Below are positions 9,834-24,800 of a DNA stretch of 64,000 nucleotides, piece after piece. The position numbers and the translations under genes were made by a program. The notes below the pieces were generated by a model. That model was not told where the DNA came from. It saw only the letters and a program-made list of their open reading frames with translations, and did no database searches. Location: positions 19,692,501-19,756,500 of the forward strand of contig NC_079886.1 in NCBI RefSeq assembly GCF_029227915.1, in the 5' to 3' direction. The first letter of the stretch is position 1. Every line of letters starts with the position of its first letter. This DNA comes from Hydractinia symbiolongicarpus. Its lineage: Eukaryota > Cnidaria > Hydrozoa > Anthoathecata > Hydractiniidae.

Positions 9834-12800
9834 ATGTCTAGCGGAACATATTCACCAATACCCACGCTGGATGCTACATCATCAGTGACTCAATCATCTG
9901 GTTCGAATTTAGGAACCACTAACTCAAAAAAAGATTCCTTAACTAGTTTTAGTATGTCAATATAATCATTTTCTGTTCATGTATTTAATGTTTTTTTAAT
10001 AATAAAAACGACCTGTGAGCCATATAAAAAGCAGCCATCGAAATAGTGTTTGGACATCAGACATTGTCTGACCGAGACGCAAATATGTCAGACGAAAATC
10101 AGTTCTGGCCTGTCATTTTGTCCGACACGTTTCTCTAGCTATATCTCCCCTATTATAACTTCAAAAAAATAAAAATTGAAACATGCAAAAAAAACGAGAT
10201 AATTTAAATATAATCTGTCTCTTTTAATCAATCTTCGTTCCGCATCACTTTCGTTTTGTTTTCATCTGCCATGTGCCATCATGGAAGTTTTTTAATCATG
10301 ATCACACATATTACAAATAATTGATGTGCTTAGACGCCGTTAAAAAACATGCACATTTTAATCAGCCAATTAAATCGCAAAAAATGCTATCGCTAAGGAC
10401 TACTTTAAAACATTAAAACAAAATAGGTTTTAAGTTTCTATTTTTATAATTATATATTTGTAAAGTCATCACAAGCGAATAGGAAAAAATATGCTTCGTT
10501 TTCAAATAAAATAAAAAAATGTTTTAAATTTATCCAGGTGGCTAAATAACACTTCAAAATTCATTCAAATAGTTTATAGCTATATTTTAACAAAATTTAT
10601 ACAAAACAAAATATTATACCGCATGTGGGTGTCGTTTTTAAATTGTTTGAATAGAAGTAACACTTGCAGCATTAAAAAAATCAATTAAATGAGACCTGCT
10701 ATGGTTTCGAATTGCTTTGCCAAACGAAGAATAAAATTTTCCTTTACCTGCAACAATTCATCGTCTTAAAAAATTATTTAATTTATTTTAATATAACAGA
10801 TCTCTGAGTGACATCATTCGAACTGGTAAAAGAACGCCGGTCGCTTCCTCTTTTATAAGAAATGAAAAAGTTTAATTTCACATTTATCGCATGTAGGTTA
10901 GTTGCTCCTTCAAATATGAGTGAAATTAATGATTTCCCTTGTTGTTTTTGCAAAAGAAGCACGAAGTATGTCCTGATTTTTCTGTTAGCAGTAAGCAGCC
11001 GAAGAAAATCCAAAGAAGTATATTTTCAGCCTTTGGAAAAAAACCACCAACATTAGCGAAGCAATCAGCAACGAATATAGTAATTCTTTACTCTGTTATA
11101 TTTAGTACTTTAATTTTCACAATATCTTTTGTGTCTCTTTAATTTTTTTTAATTGTTTTTTTTTTTTTGCAGACTATACGCAGACCAAAGGCAAAACAAA
11201 TCTGAAACAACACAAGCACCCAACATCAACAAGAACCGTAACACCTGCTACTGTTGAGAAGTGGAAAGCTGAGCTGGTACAGCACAGTTTTGCTGATATA
11301 AAAGATGGCAAGGTTAAGAACATACGCTGTAAATTTTGTACGACGTATCAGTCCCAGATTAAAACATTGCCAAATTACAGCAACATCTTTGATGTTGGCA
11401 CCCAAAACTGCAAAAAAAGTGCAGTAGAAGACCATGCCATGAAGAGTAGACATCACTTAAGAGCCCATAGCCTGTATTTAAAGCAGCCAGAGTTTCCCTA
11501 GATGAACTAGCTACAACTTTCTCTGCAGCCGATTCTTCCAACGTTGTCGCTGGTTTGGCCAAGATGGGTCAAAAAGATATGCAAAAAACGAAAAAGAACT
11601 TAAAGTGGCGTATTTTGTTGGTTGACAATATATCCAGAGTTGCTGAAGTTAGAGAGAAAACATGAAGTTGGCATTAGAATAGCGTATAACACTGGCCAAG
11701 CTTGTGAAACATTTATTGATTATATGGATAAAAATATATGAAGCAGCAACTCAAAGCTGATCTTGCGAAAGCCAAGTTTTTTAGTGTACTTTGTGGTGGT
11801 TCTACAGACAATGCAGTCGTTGAAAATGAAGTAATATCTGCATTACATTTTGACCCCACTTCAGTTTACTCAAATTGTGTAGAAATTAAGGTGTCTTCTC
11901 AGCATGACTCATTTGAAGCATCAACATGCTGTCGGTGTTGCAGCTGCTCTCGCTGAAAGTTACGATGAAATGGTCACAATAAAAAGTGCCATAAAAAGTG
12001 TGTTTATCGGCAAAGTGAGTCTATCGGCATAATGCCAGCAACAAAACTGATTGGATTTACTTCTGACGGAGCAAGTGTAAATCAAGGGAATAAAAATAGT
12101 GTAAAATGGTCAGAGTGACTTGTATTTATTTGGTGCATCGCACATTGGTTGGAATTGGCCTTATCTGATGCGTTGAAAGATACCGAGATGCTACTAAGGA
12201 CCTATCACATTTTTATCGGAAAGCACCAAAGAAACTTTGGGAGTTACGTCAAATGCATGATCTTTACGCTCCTGCAATGGACTACATAGAAGAAGGGGTT
12301 AAACCCAAAAAAGCAAACCGCACTCGTTGGATCTCACACAAACTGGCCACTATGAAAATTTGTTTGGATAAATTTGGTCTTTTTATAGAGCACTTGCTTC
12401 TCAGATGCATTGAAATTATTCTACTTTCAAAAAGTAGAATAATTTCAATGCTGCAATTCGCATGTGTAGTTGAAATTAGTGGTGTTATGACGAGCGATCT
12501 ATCATACAAAACTATGTATAAGTGTTGTTTTTTTTTAAATTATTTTTTACAAGTAAAGTTTTAAACGAAGAAGGAAGCAAAAAAGGAAATAGAAAGGGCT
12601 ATGCAAGGCACAGAAATGCAGTGACTACTTTCGTCTTCTTGTTTTGCACATTTTTATCCTAGCGCATTTTATAATTTTATGTAAAAACACATGGCAGTCA
12701 TAACATCCTTCCTTTATGATTAATAAAATTCTTTTTCATATTCTTATTGACTAAAATAGGCTAATTATAATGTAACACGGTGAGACTACATCTTGAATAC

Positions 12801-15800
12801 TAGGCACATGTAAAACAAATCATGGTGAAATATATTTGTTGTAATGCCGACCACTACTGTGACAATTAGTAACCAGTGTTAAGGATACGGTAACACCCTT
12901 CAGGGTCATTTTTTTTTTAAAAAAATATATTTTTTTTTTTTTTGATTCTTTGGCATAATTTCCTGATATTTTTTAAAAAAGTATCAAAAATATTTATTGT
13001 TAAGAGTGATAAAATGAAGAAAAATCTTCTTTATCTTTTAGTGTTTTCAATAGTGTGCTCAAATTTTAAAATTCCTTATGTGTATTTAATCTGTATAATA
13101 ATTAAAGAGAGTTATGCAGAACGAATAAAAGAATTGCATCCCTACATATAACATAGGAAACATTTACACTTTAATAATTTATAAAAATATATTATTATTT
13201 ATCATCTATACCTTTTTAATTTATTTCTTTATTTTTTTCGTTTTTATCCTGTTATGTTATGTTATCCTGTTATCTGTTTAACAATAACTAGACCCAAAGT
13301 TCTGCGAAAACACTTTGCCTTTAATTTCAAATAAAATATTCATGAGTTATTAATTATTCATAACGTTTAAGTGGGTGTAACCATGATTCTTGCAGGTAAA
13401 AGCAAAGGTCTTTGATTTGCTTTTTGTCGAACACTCTCCTCCATCTTGTCGAAATTCTACGAAACAAGCCATATCTTTGGCTACAAAACTTTGCTTTTTT
13501 AAACGCAGAAAGTGAAGAAATATCGAGTTATTGATCTATCATGCTTAAAAATAGATAAATCTGTCATAAAACAGCTATTGTGACACAAAATATGCTATAT
13601 TTTTGGAACCACATGTTGTTTTGAGTAAAAAAAACATAGTTTTTTAGAGCTGAATAAGAGCTTCGCAATCATATTTTTTCAACAAACAAAAACTTTACTG
13701 AAGAGAGTGTTTAAAAAAATGAACTGGAAGGGTGAATTTTTGTATATAACTTTTTTTCTACTTTTTGGATTTTTTTTATGAAAATATTTTATCATCATTC
13801 TAGAGATAATTTATTTGGCTTTCAGAATATATATATTTGCTAGAGGTAATATAGCGAACAGAGGGGATATTTTAAATATACTAAGTATGTGTCTCAGGGG
13901 GTTACCGTATCCTTAAGTAAACTGAGTTTTTATTATTTGTTTCTCATTCTTAAGCGAGTATTACCCAAATGTTATGTCAAGAGAAATAATATCTGATTAT
14001 CACCTTAGTGTTATGTAAATATTTGTAATACTAGTCGAAAGTGCCCGTGGAAATATCCACTGAGCCAAGATGAAAATAAAAAAAAAGCGTCATTTGAATT
14101 TTGATGACGTCAGCAACCCACCTGCAAAAGAAATAAGAACCTGGTTTTTACTTTCCCTCTATTGTATAAAGCTTAAAGCGCTGATCAAGAAAATGTATGT
14201 AATCACGTGCTTTTGATGAATGGTTAATGAGATATAAGGGTTTAAAATTTTTGCTGATGCAGGAAAGTCCCTAATAAAGCAACAAAAAATCTTATAGATC
14301 TTGAAATGCTGATCAAGAAAATATAGGATCATGTCCTTCTGATAAACAGTACAGAAATATTGTGGTTTAGAGGTTTTTTGATGACGTAATAAGCCCATCC
14401 ATTGCGAAACCGATTTGGAGACCCAGGTTTGGAAATTGGTCCCAGTTACCCACGCGGTGACAAAACATTGACGTCACAATGTCTTTTCCAAGTTATTTGG
14501 CCTCAAAGTTTTAAGGCACTGGAATGGCTTCATCAATTTAATATAGGATATTGACTTTAAAGTAGTGTTTTTGACGTCGCGCCGTAACATCAGAAAATTT
14601 AACATATTAGAAATGCATTTTTTGGCAACATCAAAGGAAAATGAACACATCCACTTTGCCTGTTACAGACACACGGAACTGGCGTTTTATTATATAGATG
14701 ATTTTTAAAAATCAACTGATTATCATTCTAATTATGAAAATTTATGCTGCAACTTATAAGAAGGTTTCTATAAATTGTTTTGTATAATGTATAGAAATTG
14801 AAATCATGCTTACCAGTAAATTAAAATGACTAAGCAGGAATAAGCTGAAGAGCACATGTGCAATAAAAAATTCTTTTTAAAAATATTCTCCTGTCTGTCT
14901 AGATTCATAATAATATTATGTGCTCTCCTCCACACATCCCCTTTGGTAATTCGCGTCACCAAGTTTTCCTAATGTTGCGTCTGTTTTTTGAGCATCGAAA
15001 AAAGGTACATGTCGATGTTAAAACAGCTACTAGCTTCATCTGAGACAAATCGCTAAGTATTGCAACCATTTTAATTATAAAATAGACTAATTCCAGTGGA
15101 TCTTGCATTGGAAAAAACCCATCACGGAATTAAGATGCAAATCACGGAAATAGGACGTTTTTGTGGGTTCCTTTTTTGCTTGTCCTTGCACAAACGCCCA
15201 CCTTGTTCACTGGCATTTTGCAAGGTTGTTTTAAGGGATGGCTTATAGTCAAAACCTAGGCGGAATATAAAATAAAAGATTAAATTGTTTAAATAATGCA
15301 AAATTTAAGTTTGTGAATACAAGGAAAATTTACAATCAATAATTTACATGCTTTTCGTGCACAACCTTTTATTTTTCTTTATGTATGTCAAAATAAAGCA
15401 TTTTGATTTTTCAAAATTAAATTAAAATTCTCTTTTGCTAACTGAGCTATAACCATCCTGTAGTTAGAAAATTTATCTTTTATAAATATATGCCTTTTGA
15501 GAATATCAAGCTGGAATTTAAACTTAATAAAATTAAAAACATTAAATCTATTGTTTAGAACAATACATAAATAGGAATAATACCTGGTTAGAGATGTGGT
15601 ATTGTAAAAACATCTAGAATAAAAGATTAAACATAAAATTATGTAAAAAAATTAACTTTTCGCAAAAATAAATTCTCACAAAATTTATTGAAACTATCCA
15701 TTCGCCAAATTAAATTCTTGTGAAATATCCAAATTTTGATTCATGAAATCGGCAAAATTACATCATCATCATCATTTTCGGCTTAATGTCCGTTTTCCAT

Positions 15801-18800
15801 GCTAGCATGGGTTGGATGGGGTATATTAATGACCCTCTTCCAATCTGATCTAGACTGTGTTAGATCTAAACTCAACTATACATTCTCATAAAATTGTATT
15901 TCATTAAAGCAGAGCTTTAAATCTGAATAAACAACATTTTTCTGAATATATAACATATATATTAAGCCTGAACACATTGAGAGCTGAGGCTTCAATGACA
16001 ATACCAGTATTCTCTGCACAAACTTCACAGGACTGTGTTATAAAGTAGTCTGAGACAGCTTTAACAATTTTAAGAATTTCTTTGACTTTAATCTTTTGTT
16101 TTGACATCAAGTTTTATGTCTCATTTGTGCTTTAACAATTTTAAGAATTTCTTTGAATTTAATCTTGTTTTGACACCAAGTTTTTATGTCTCATTTGTGT
16201 ATATTATTCCATTTGCCTATTACAGAGAGATAGATACAGACAAATGAGACATAGAATTTTATTTTATTTTAAATCCTGCGATTTAGAAAAAAGAAAATGT
16301 TTTGAAGGTAACAGTTTTGTTACATATTATCAAGATTATCTAATTTTCACTGAAATTTATTTGTTTAGCTACAACGGACCTGCAACAAATATCATTAACC
16401 AACAGTGAACATCCTGTGAGTAGAAGTAGTTTAAAATCCAAGGAACCTAGGGTTAGGCTATTCTAGGAAGGTTTTAAAACTTTGGTGTGCAATCTTTGTG
16501 TGCGCCTTTGCGCAAAGATTGTTAAAGTGCACAAATTACCATACACTATTATTTTGTTTGTTATAGGCTTTTAACGTTTCTCAGCAATATGTTAAAAAAC
16601 TTTTCATTTTTTCTATTTTATTAATAAAAATTAGTATTTATATCATTAGCTGGAAAAATATCTCAAATTGATCAGTTATATTTCACATTTTTTTACACGA
16701 TGCAAATTATAAGATTTTTTACATTCAATTGTAAATATTTTGCTTACCCTGTGTAAAGATTTGTTAACATCAAGAGTGAAAATTCTTAAAATTCTGTATA
16801 CAATGTAAATTTTTTAAGAAAAAACAAAAAAACTATTTAGAAATTTATTTATATGTATTAAAAAATATCAGCCAGATACAAATAAATCAGACAGAAAAAC
16901 TTGAAATATCAAGAAAGTTAAAACCATCTTACTTATCTAAGAAATATTTATTTATTATAAAAAATCACATCATTTATATGAAATAAAATATCTTCACCAT
17001 TTTACCTAAATCTTTAACCAAGGGATAAGTTTGTACTACTTTTAAAAAGGCAGTTGACTTAGTGGTAGAGCGTTGCAAGACTAAGACTTCTTGCATCAAT
17101 TCCCTCTTTGTAAAAATCTTCTGTAGATGAAAAAACCTTTTGTAGTCTGGGTGCATTGTAGACAATTTCCATTGATTCCTTGTTAATTGTTATTTATAAC
17201 AACTCTTATTTAAGTAAATTTCATTTATTCACGTTTACAGGTGGGCAAGGATGCATGTAATAGCAATGAAGGAAATATGTTTGATAGGATTCGCCTGGTA
17301 AATTCCCACATGCTACTGACTAGTTATCGAACTAGATGATTAAAATAATTGATGAAAAAATAAGATTCACAGTTTTAAGATTTTCTTTGTAAAATGATTT
17401 GCAAAGACGACATTTCGATCTGCTAATTTCGAAGTTAGGCCTAATTTAAACCCAGTATATGTATTGAGTATGGACTGTTACTGTGTCATTTAACATTGCA
17501 CTTCGCAATTCCCTCTTTGTAAAAATCTTCTGTAGATGAAAAAACCTTTTGTAGTCTGGGTGCATTGTAGACAATTTCCATTGATTCCTTGTTAATTGTT
17601 ATTTATAACAACTCTTATTTAAGTAAATTTCATTTATTCACGTTTACAGGTGGGCAAGGATGCATGTAATAGCAATGAAGGAAATATGTTTGATAGGATT
17701 CGCCTGGTAAATTCCCACATGCTACTGACTAGTTATCGAACTAGATGATTAAAATAATTGATGAAAAAATAAGATTCACAGTTTTAAGATTTTCTTTGTA
17801 AAATGATTTGCAAAGACGACATTTCGATCTGCTAATTTCGAAGTTAGGCCTAATTTAAACCCAGTATATGTATTGAGTATGGACTGTTACTGTGTCATTT
17901 AACATTGCACTTCGTTATATAAAAAAATAAGTGTAATAAAATGTCCCAAGCTGGTACCAGAATTTTAATATTGCATAAGAATAAGATACACCAAATTTCC
18001 AACAATATTTTTAAAAACTTGGCTTATATAAAATTGCTGTTCGCTGCAATTACTTAGTTATTTCAAAATCACTCATTGTCGTTTGATTTGATCACGTAAT
18101 ATTTATTTATGTGTTATTACTGTATAGATTGAGCAAGCAGATTGGGTTAGTGTTAATGAAAAGTTACAAAATCGTGGTTTAAATGCAATTGTTTTAACTC
18201 ACCCATCCAAATTTCAAGCTGCAGAAGGTATGTAATCTTGTCACACAGTCCCTTGACTCAATTCTTTTTTTTGGTTTTGTGAAGTAAAAGAAAATCTTAA
18301 TACCATTTGAAGCATTGAGTAGAAGTTATGTTGGATTGCCTATTTCTCTTTCACATTACATACATAAAAATTAAACTTTCAACAGTAGTTGTTGCAGGTG
18401 ATTTTTAATAATTTTGCTCTCAACATAGAAAATGTAGAACGGTTCAAATAATATAGTGAGAATTACAACACTATAGTGCATTTTTATATAGAAAAAAAGG
18501 CTAGGTCCTGCAAAATTGACTTGTTCTAGAATATCGTCTTTTTGTGTTCGCATTTAAAATTTTTGGTAACATCTTAACTACGTCTGGTATAATATTATTT
18601 CATCTTAAAACTAATAAAATAATATGTTTAAGACCCTGGATTGGATGTTTATGTAAACTATAAAAAAACGCAGAACTAACAAAGAAAATAACTAACAAAG
18701 AACAGCCTGTGATAACAATGACAAAAAATTGTCACTCATTTCATTTTCTTCAGAGGAGGAAGTGGAACCTGATACATGTTAAGAGGAAATGTCAGAAGGA

Positions 18801-21800
18801 GCCACTGATGATGTATTCATCACAACAGCTAAAAATGAAGCAGTAGTGAAAAATCTGAACCCAAAACATTTTCCAAAGAGGCGGTAGCCCCTCCTTATAT
18901 ACAGACAAGAAATAGGTGACCAGTAAATATAATAAGATCGTGTGGCAAGAAAAACCTTTCGTGTCTTTGGTATAAAACGTAGGCAGACATATAGGGAGGG
19001 GGGAGCCAAGTATAGCAAATAAATTTAGGTTGGTTAAAAACACTTTCCATCATATGGTAAATCTATTAAAGAGAAAGAAAAATGTTTTGATGTAATATGT
19101 GTACCAAAAGTGGTGTTAGTACAGAGTCATAATATAAATGCAAATGATATGATATTAAATTATGGAAAAATTTAATTTTTAGACCACAGAAATAAATTTG
19201 CCTATTTTTGCCATGTATTAATTTTTTTTTAATTATAGGAACATGTTAAAGGCTTGTAATTTGGAACTTGTTTCTTCAAATGCTTAAAAAAATGTGTGTT
19301 TTTGCTGTAAAAATCCAAAGAAATAGGTATCGATGGGCATTAATAGGTATCTATGGGCATGGGCAATAAAACTGCCGATGTAAGATACATTATAACTAAT
19401 TTGCGTCGGCATTGCGTCGGCAATATTTTTTTGTAGTAAAATTTTTCAGCTTGCAATAACTTTCGTCATTCACCTTTTAGTAGGGCTAGACCTCTCATAA
19501 ATTCAATGCATTGACCTAAGACGATGTCAAATGGGAATGAAGTACAAGTCTTATCGACATACCTTCAGGATGGCGAACTTCGATTGGTTAATAGTTCACT
19601 GCCAACTGGCTTTTTATGTTTTATGTTTAGAGATTAGGGGATCATTAGGTTGTCTATCACAGAAGTCGCCGGTGACATACTTAAAAAATGGGCGCAGTTC
19701 AACATGAAGCAAAATTGTACAGGAGACCCAATTGTTAGAGTCTTCGCAGAACATCTCTCTTCACAAAACTGAGACCAGGGCTGACTTATTGCCTGGTGTG
19801 TCGTGTGATAGAGAGAACTTCCGGACTTCTTTTTAATACAACATACAATTTTTTCAATTATTATTACAGTATTTATGTAGCCTGACTGATTTTAGTTAGT
19901 GATAGTGGCCTAACTTATTAAAAATCGAATGTGATTATTTTGTAGTCGCAAGGAGTTATTATTGTTATTTAAAAATTTTGCAACAAAATTACGTTTTTTT
20001 GCCGACGCAACTATGGTATCTTCAAATTAATTCAAATTAATGCTGACGCTAATTTTAAGTATTGATGGGCATCCAAGAGATATAGATTAAGGGGTCAAAT
20101 TCGAAAAAAAACTTTAGCTTTTAAAATAATTTGCACATAAGTTATCGTGCCACTGCTACTCTATTTTTTGAATGAGCAAAATAATGGATATTTGAATAAG
20201 AAGGAAATTTTTCATCTTTTAGAATTCATGTTTTAAAAAAAAGTGTATCTTAGATACACTGAGTGTGTGTGATTAGTGGTTATACCATAACTTTAATATT
20301 TTCCAGTAAGAGACTGATTGTGCACAATAAAAGTTTGTTCAAAAATATGCAAAGATTAATGAAAGAGTCAATTTTTAAACTTTTCAATAGTAGTATCTAA
20401 ATATTTTTGTATTCGGTTAAATGTAACAAAGATTTTGCAAAGATCTTTTGTATGCCAAATCTTACTAAAACAAACTTTATTTTTAGGATTTGTTGTGCTT
20501 GATGAAGAAAATGCAGAAACAATGCGAAAGACGATTTTTCATTTGCTACAGGAAAATGAAAGACGTCAGACACTATTTGAAGAACTTGCAAGTGAATCTA
20601 CAAAATTGAAGTAAGCTTATTTTTTTTAAAAAATTTCTTTTTGCATCCCTTTTTTTTTTTATTTTTTTGTTTTTCATAAAGAGTGTAAGAGGTAAAGTGT
20701 ATACAGAGTCTTAAAACCTGAAGAACCTGATGTCTCAGGGAAAACCTGAGAGTTCTGTTTAAAATATCTTTATAACCCGGAGATTGTTTTAGAGGTCTTA
20801 AGTTTAAAGTTTTCTTAGTTTGTAATAAACAAAAAATTTTATATTTTGGTCCAATGAAGGTCAATGAGTAATGGCAAAACTTAGATTAGCATTCTAGATT
20901 TTTTTTAAGCATATTTTCGTTAAATCCCCCAATCTTGAAGAGACCAGCAAACCTAACAGTTATTGAACTGTTAGTAATTAACATCATAAAAAGAACTTAA
21001 AACTAAGGTAGAACTTAATAAATTGTGAAAAAAACTTTCCTAGTTGTGTAAGGCGTTAAAATCGTACAAGCTTGGAGATGGAAATAATCAAATGATCAAT
21101 CAGCTCCAATACAATAAATAGGATAACCTTGAAATATTATGTACAGTTGTATTCATGTAGTTCATGTATTTGTATAGTTAGTACAAGGTATCTGTGGAAC
21201 TTTAATAACATTTATACCAGTCTAGATGTCCATAATGAAAATCTCTAATATTCATCATACTTTGTGGAAATGCCTTAAACGCCCCTAAGTATGAAGGATT
21301 CCAAGAACTTTTTTCCTTTGCAGCAACTTGTTGTGCTGCAGCCTTCTTTTCTGGGAAATTTAAATGTTTGGAGATGTGTCTTTACAGAGATTTTGATGAA
21401 ATAACTGTAAAATTTGGTAAAAAAAGTAAAAGAAATTAATGCTAAGTAAAATCCTTATAACAGTAAAAAAAAACTTTTAAAGTAAGGCTTATTCTGTATA
21501 GTTAGTTCTGTATATTTTTATTGTTGTCTTTATTTTTGTACAGAATGTTGTATAGTTTGTTTACTTATGCAGAAAATGATTATGTTCTCAAATAAGTTTG
21601 TTTATGTACAGATTAGTTAGCAAAAGGCAGTAAAACATGAGGAGTAGTGGAGTATGCAGAACATTAGTTCACTCATTGTGTCATTGTAGCAACTACAGTG
21701 GGTGAGTATGAATATAGATTATATATTTTATAAAAAAAACTTTAAATAGTTAACTATAGTTCAAGTTAGCTATACATCATGGAATGTAGAAAGATGTTGG

Positions 21801-24800
21801 ATACACTGCATGAATACACTGACTAAGTGTAGTCACAGATTAGTTTAATGTACGTTAGTATTAGTGTATTTGCTGACTGATTTAATGCCTTAAAAATGAC
21901 CGGACTGATATAGCTTAAGAGTTGTTTTTAATGTATCGTAGACTAGTTGTTAGTCCTGGATTATGCACGATTTGTATAGCAAAGTACTTAATTTCGGAGC
22001 TTGTAATTTTAAAATGATGTGAAAAGTTGATAAGGATGCTTTTAATTTTGTCATTACACTGTCTACCTACCCAATCGTCTTTTACTGATATTTTTTTTTT
22101 AAGTTCCACTGACAATCCATCAACTTTTTTTTGATATTTTTTATCAACGTTTTTTTTTATATAATTTGTAGGGAAAGCAAAAAAGAACTTGAAAGAGAAG
22201 TCAAGAAAGGAAAGGTAAAATATATAGGAACTTCAAAAACATTATAGCCGATCAATTACTTATTAGCTTTGCTGTCTGAAAGTCAAACACACTCTTTGAT
22301 TGTTATTGACGAAAGTCATATCATTTTTTTTCTTATTTCTTTAGCACCAAAGAGGTCATGAACAGCATGAAACAGCATCACACACTAACCCTCAATTACA
22401 TGTAAATGCAATGCTACATTCAATTAGTTTTTCTCTTATCATCTGATCATAGTTTAGAAAATTTGTTGTTTTAGGAAAGTGAGGGTACACGAACATATAG
22501 GTAAGGCCGATATGTTTTTTACTTTTAAAGTTTTCTTTTTAATTATACCAAGCTTTGATATATAACTGTGAATTTAGGATAATGCTTAAACAAAGATATG
22601 AGCATCGCATAGAAGCTTTGCAAGCAGAGATTAACGAGCTCCGGTATGTGTCTTTCTCTACAGTAAAAAACAATGTAATACTTGGCCCCGTAGCGCATCT
22701 TTTCTAAGAAATTAAGGTGATAATTTAAAATTTAAGAATGAACCTGGCAAAAAAAGAAAAAAGGCAGAATTAAAGCCACTTCTGAAAAAATTTTTGTGGA
22801 GACATTTTTAGTACGTAGCTACATATGTTAAGTACATAGCTAACTTTGGTTACCCACAATGTGCTTTTTGACAACAGTTCTGACAGGCATATTTAAACTT
22901 AAAATTAAAAAAAAAAATTAAGGAAAAATTTGAATACTCGTGTAATTTGTGTAAAAAAAGTTACCGCGAAAGCCAGTAATTCCTAATAAGCTACAACACA
23001 GAATTTAAATGTGTTTAAGATATCCCTAAAAAAAGCATCACGCTGCATAAAAGCATAATCTAATTTTTTTTGTGCTTGTTTTCTGGTGTTCCTGCATTAC
23101 CTATGTGTCTTTTGCCGCGGTTGTGTCTTGTTATGCTAAAAATTAAAGAATCCCACTATATTAATCTCACGGATAACAAATTGGTTTAAAAAATGGAGAG
23201 GCAAATAAGTGAGTGAGAAGGCCCAACTAGGAATTGGGACCTCCATATGGGTTAAAACTTTTAAATTTAGCAAACTAACTTTCTAAAATTAACTATCAAA
23301 CTGCCTCGGATAAAAAGTTTGTGTGTGTTTTTATGTTTTTTATTAAGGGGTTGGAAGAAGGGGGTGTATTGCCCCTTGACCCTTCTGGTTTTATCGACCT
23401 TGACTCTAGAAACCTTAACAACAGGGTTTCATTAGCTTTTTATTTTAGCTCTCCACCACAGGCAGTTAACCTTAATATTTCTTATTACCAAGATGTTAAA
23501 AATTCCTCTTCTTACAATATTCTATGTACAATGCCAGAGATTCTTTTTACCGTAACTGTTTTATAGTTTTTATTTATTTATTTTTTATTTATTTTAGGCA
23601 GTCGCTAACTATGCTGAAAAGTGAAACGCATGAAAAAATACATCCTCAAACTTTTCTCAACATTCCATCCTCGAACCAACTTTTTCAACTTCCTGTGAAT
23701 ACTGATAGGTGTTTCAAGAAGCTGACACCAGAGTGTACACCGAGGTCCGTACAAACAGAACAACAACAGCAACTTTCGGATGTTATGGATATGAAGCTGC
23801 ACGTTAGTTCAACTTATTTTTCACTTTGCAAGTATGTTTTTCAAAGAACGTAAGGTGTCTGTTATGACAACCCACGCCTGTCTGTCACATAACAGATTTT
23901 GTGCTAAGGACGCACTAAAAATGATACTTGGAGTATGCAAGATTTTATAAAAACATTTATACCATGTCTTTTAAAAAGTCAGGCCAACCATGAATTCACT
24001 TGACAGCATTTTGATTTTTAGTTTTAACACTTCATATTGCTATATCCCAGAAGAGACTAATTATTTCTATTTTTTTTTTTTGTCACACTTCAGAAAATAA
24101 TAATTTATAGTATTAGGAATATGTTGACAAATTGCATAATACGTAGATTCGGAATATAGGCAATTTCTTGAAGGTATTCAAAAGCTGGGAGAGCCTTTTA
24201 AAGTTTGGCATCAACCATACAAGGATGTATTTTTACATGTTTTCATCTCTAGAAATACCGGAAGAAATGTGCATCTTTAAAAATAAAAAATGGAGAATTG
24301 AAAGATGAGAATTCCAAACTTCACAGCAAAATACACAATTTGAATGAAAATTCTCACAACACAAGGTAAGTAGTTTCTTCCCTGGAAATAATTACGCATA
24401 TAAAGAAAATAGTTACGCGCACTAATACTTAGTACCCTGATTATCGTTCATACCAGCATACCAACTTATGATGTCATAATTCTGCATAATTACCTAAACG
24501 TTCAAGACCATAAAGATTTTTCTCAAAAATAAAAAGATTCATAGACAACTTTTCAAGCTCTTTCAAATAAAACCAACTTGTTTTTTAGTGGGAGGTAAGC
24601 TTAAATTCAAAATTCATGATTTTCACAATTTTTAAAAACTAAATAATATTCGGTACACTGAATATCTTGTGCAACGTTCTGTTAAAGCATGTACCCTTTG
24701 ATTGCAGACTAGATGGAAGCAGATATGAAGAGCTGCACAAACAGCATAGAAAGCTGCAACAAATACTTAAGCGTAACAATCTCACGTAAGTGTGACCGTA

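Noticed and set aside
11226-11562. Overlapping minus-strand open frames
   Set aside because: Shadows of the plus-strand hAT-like transposase fossil.
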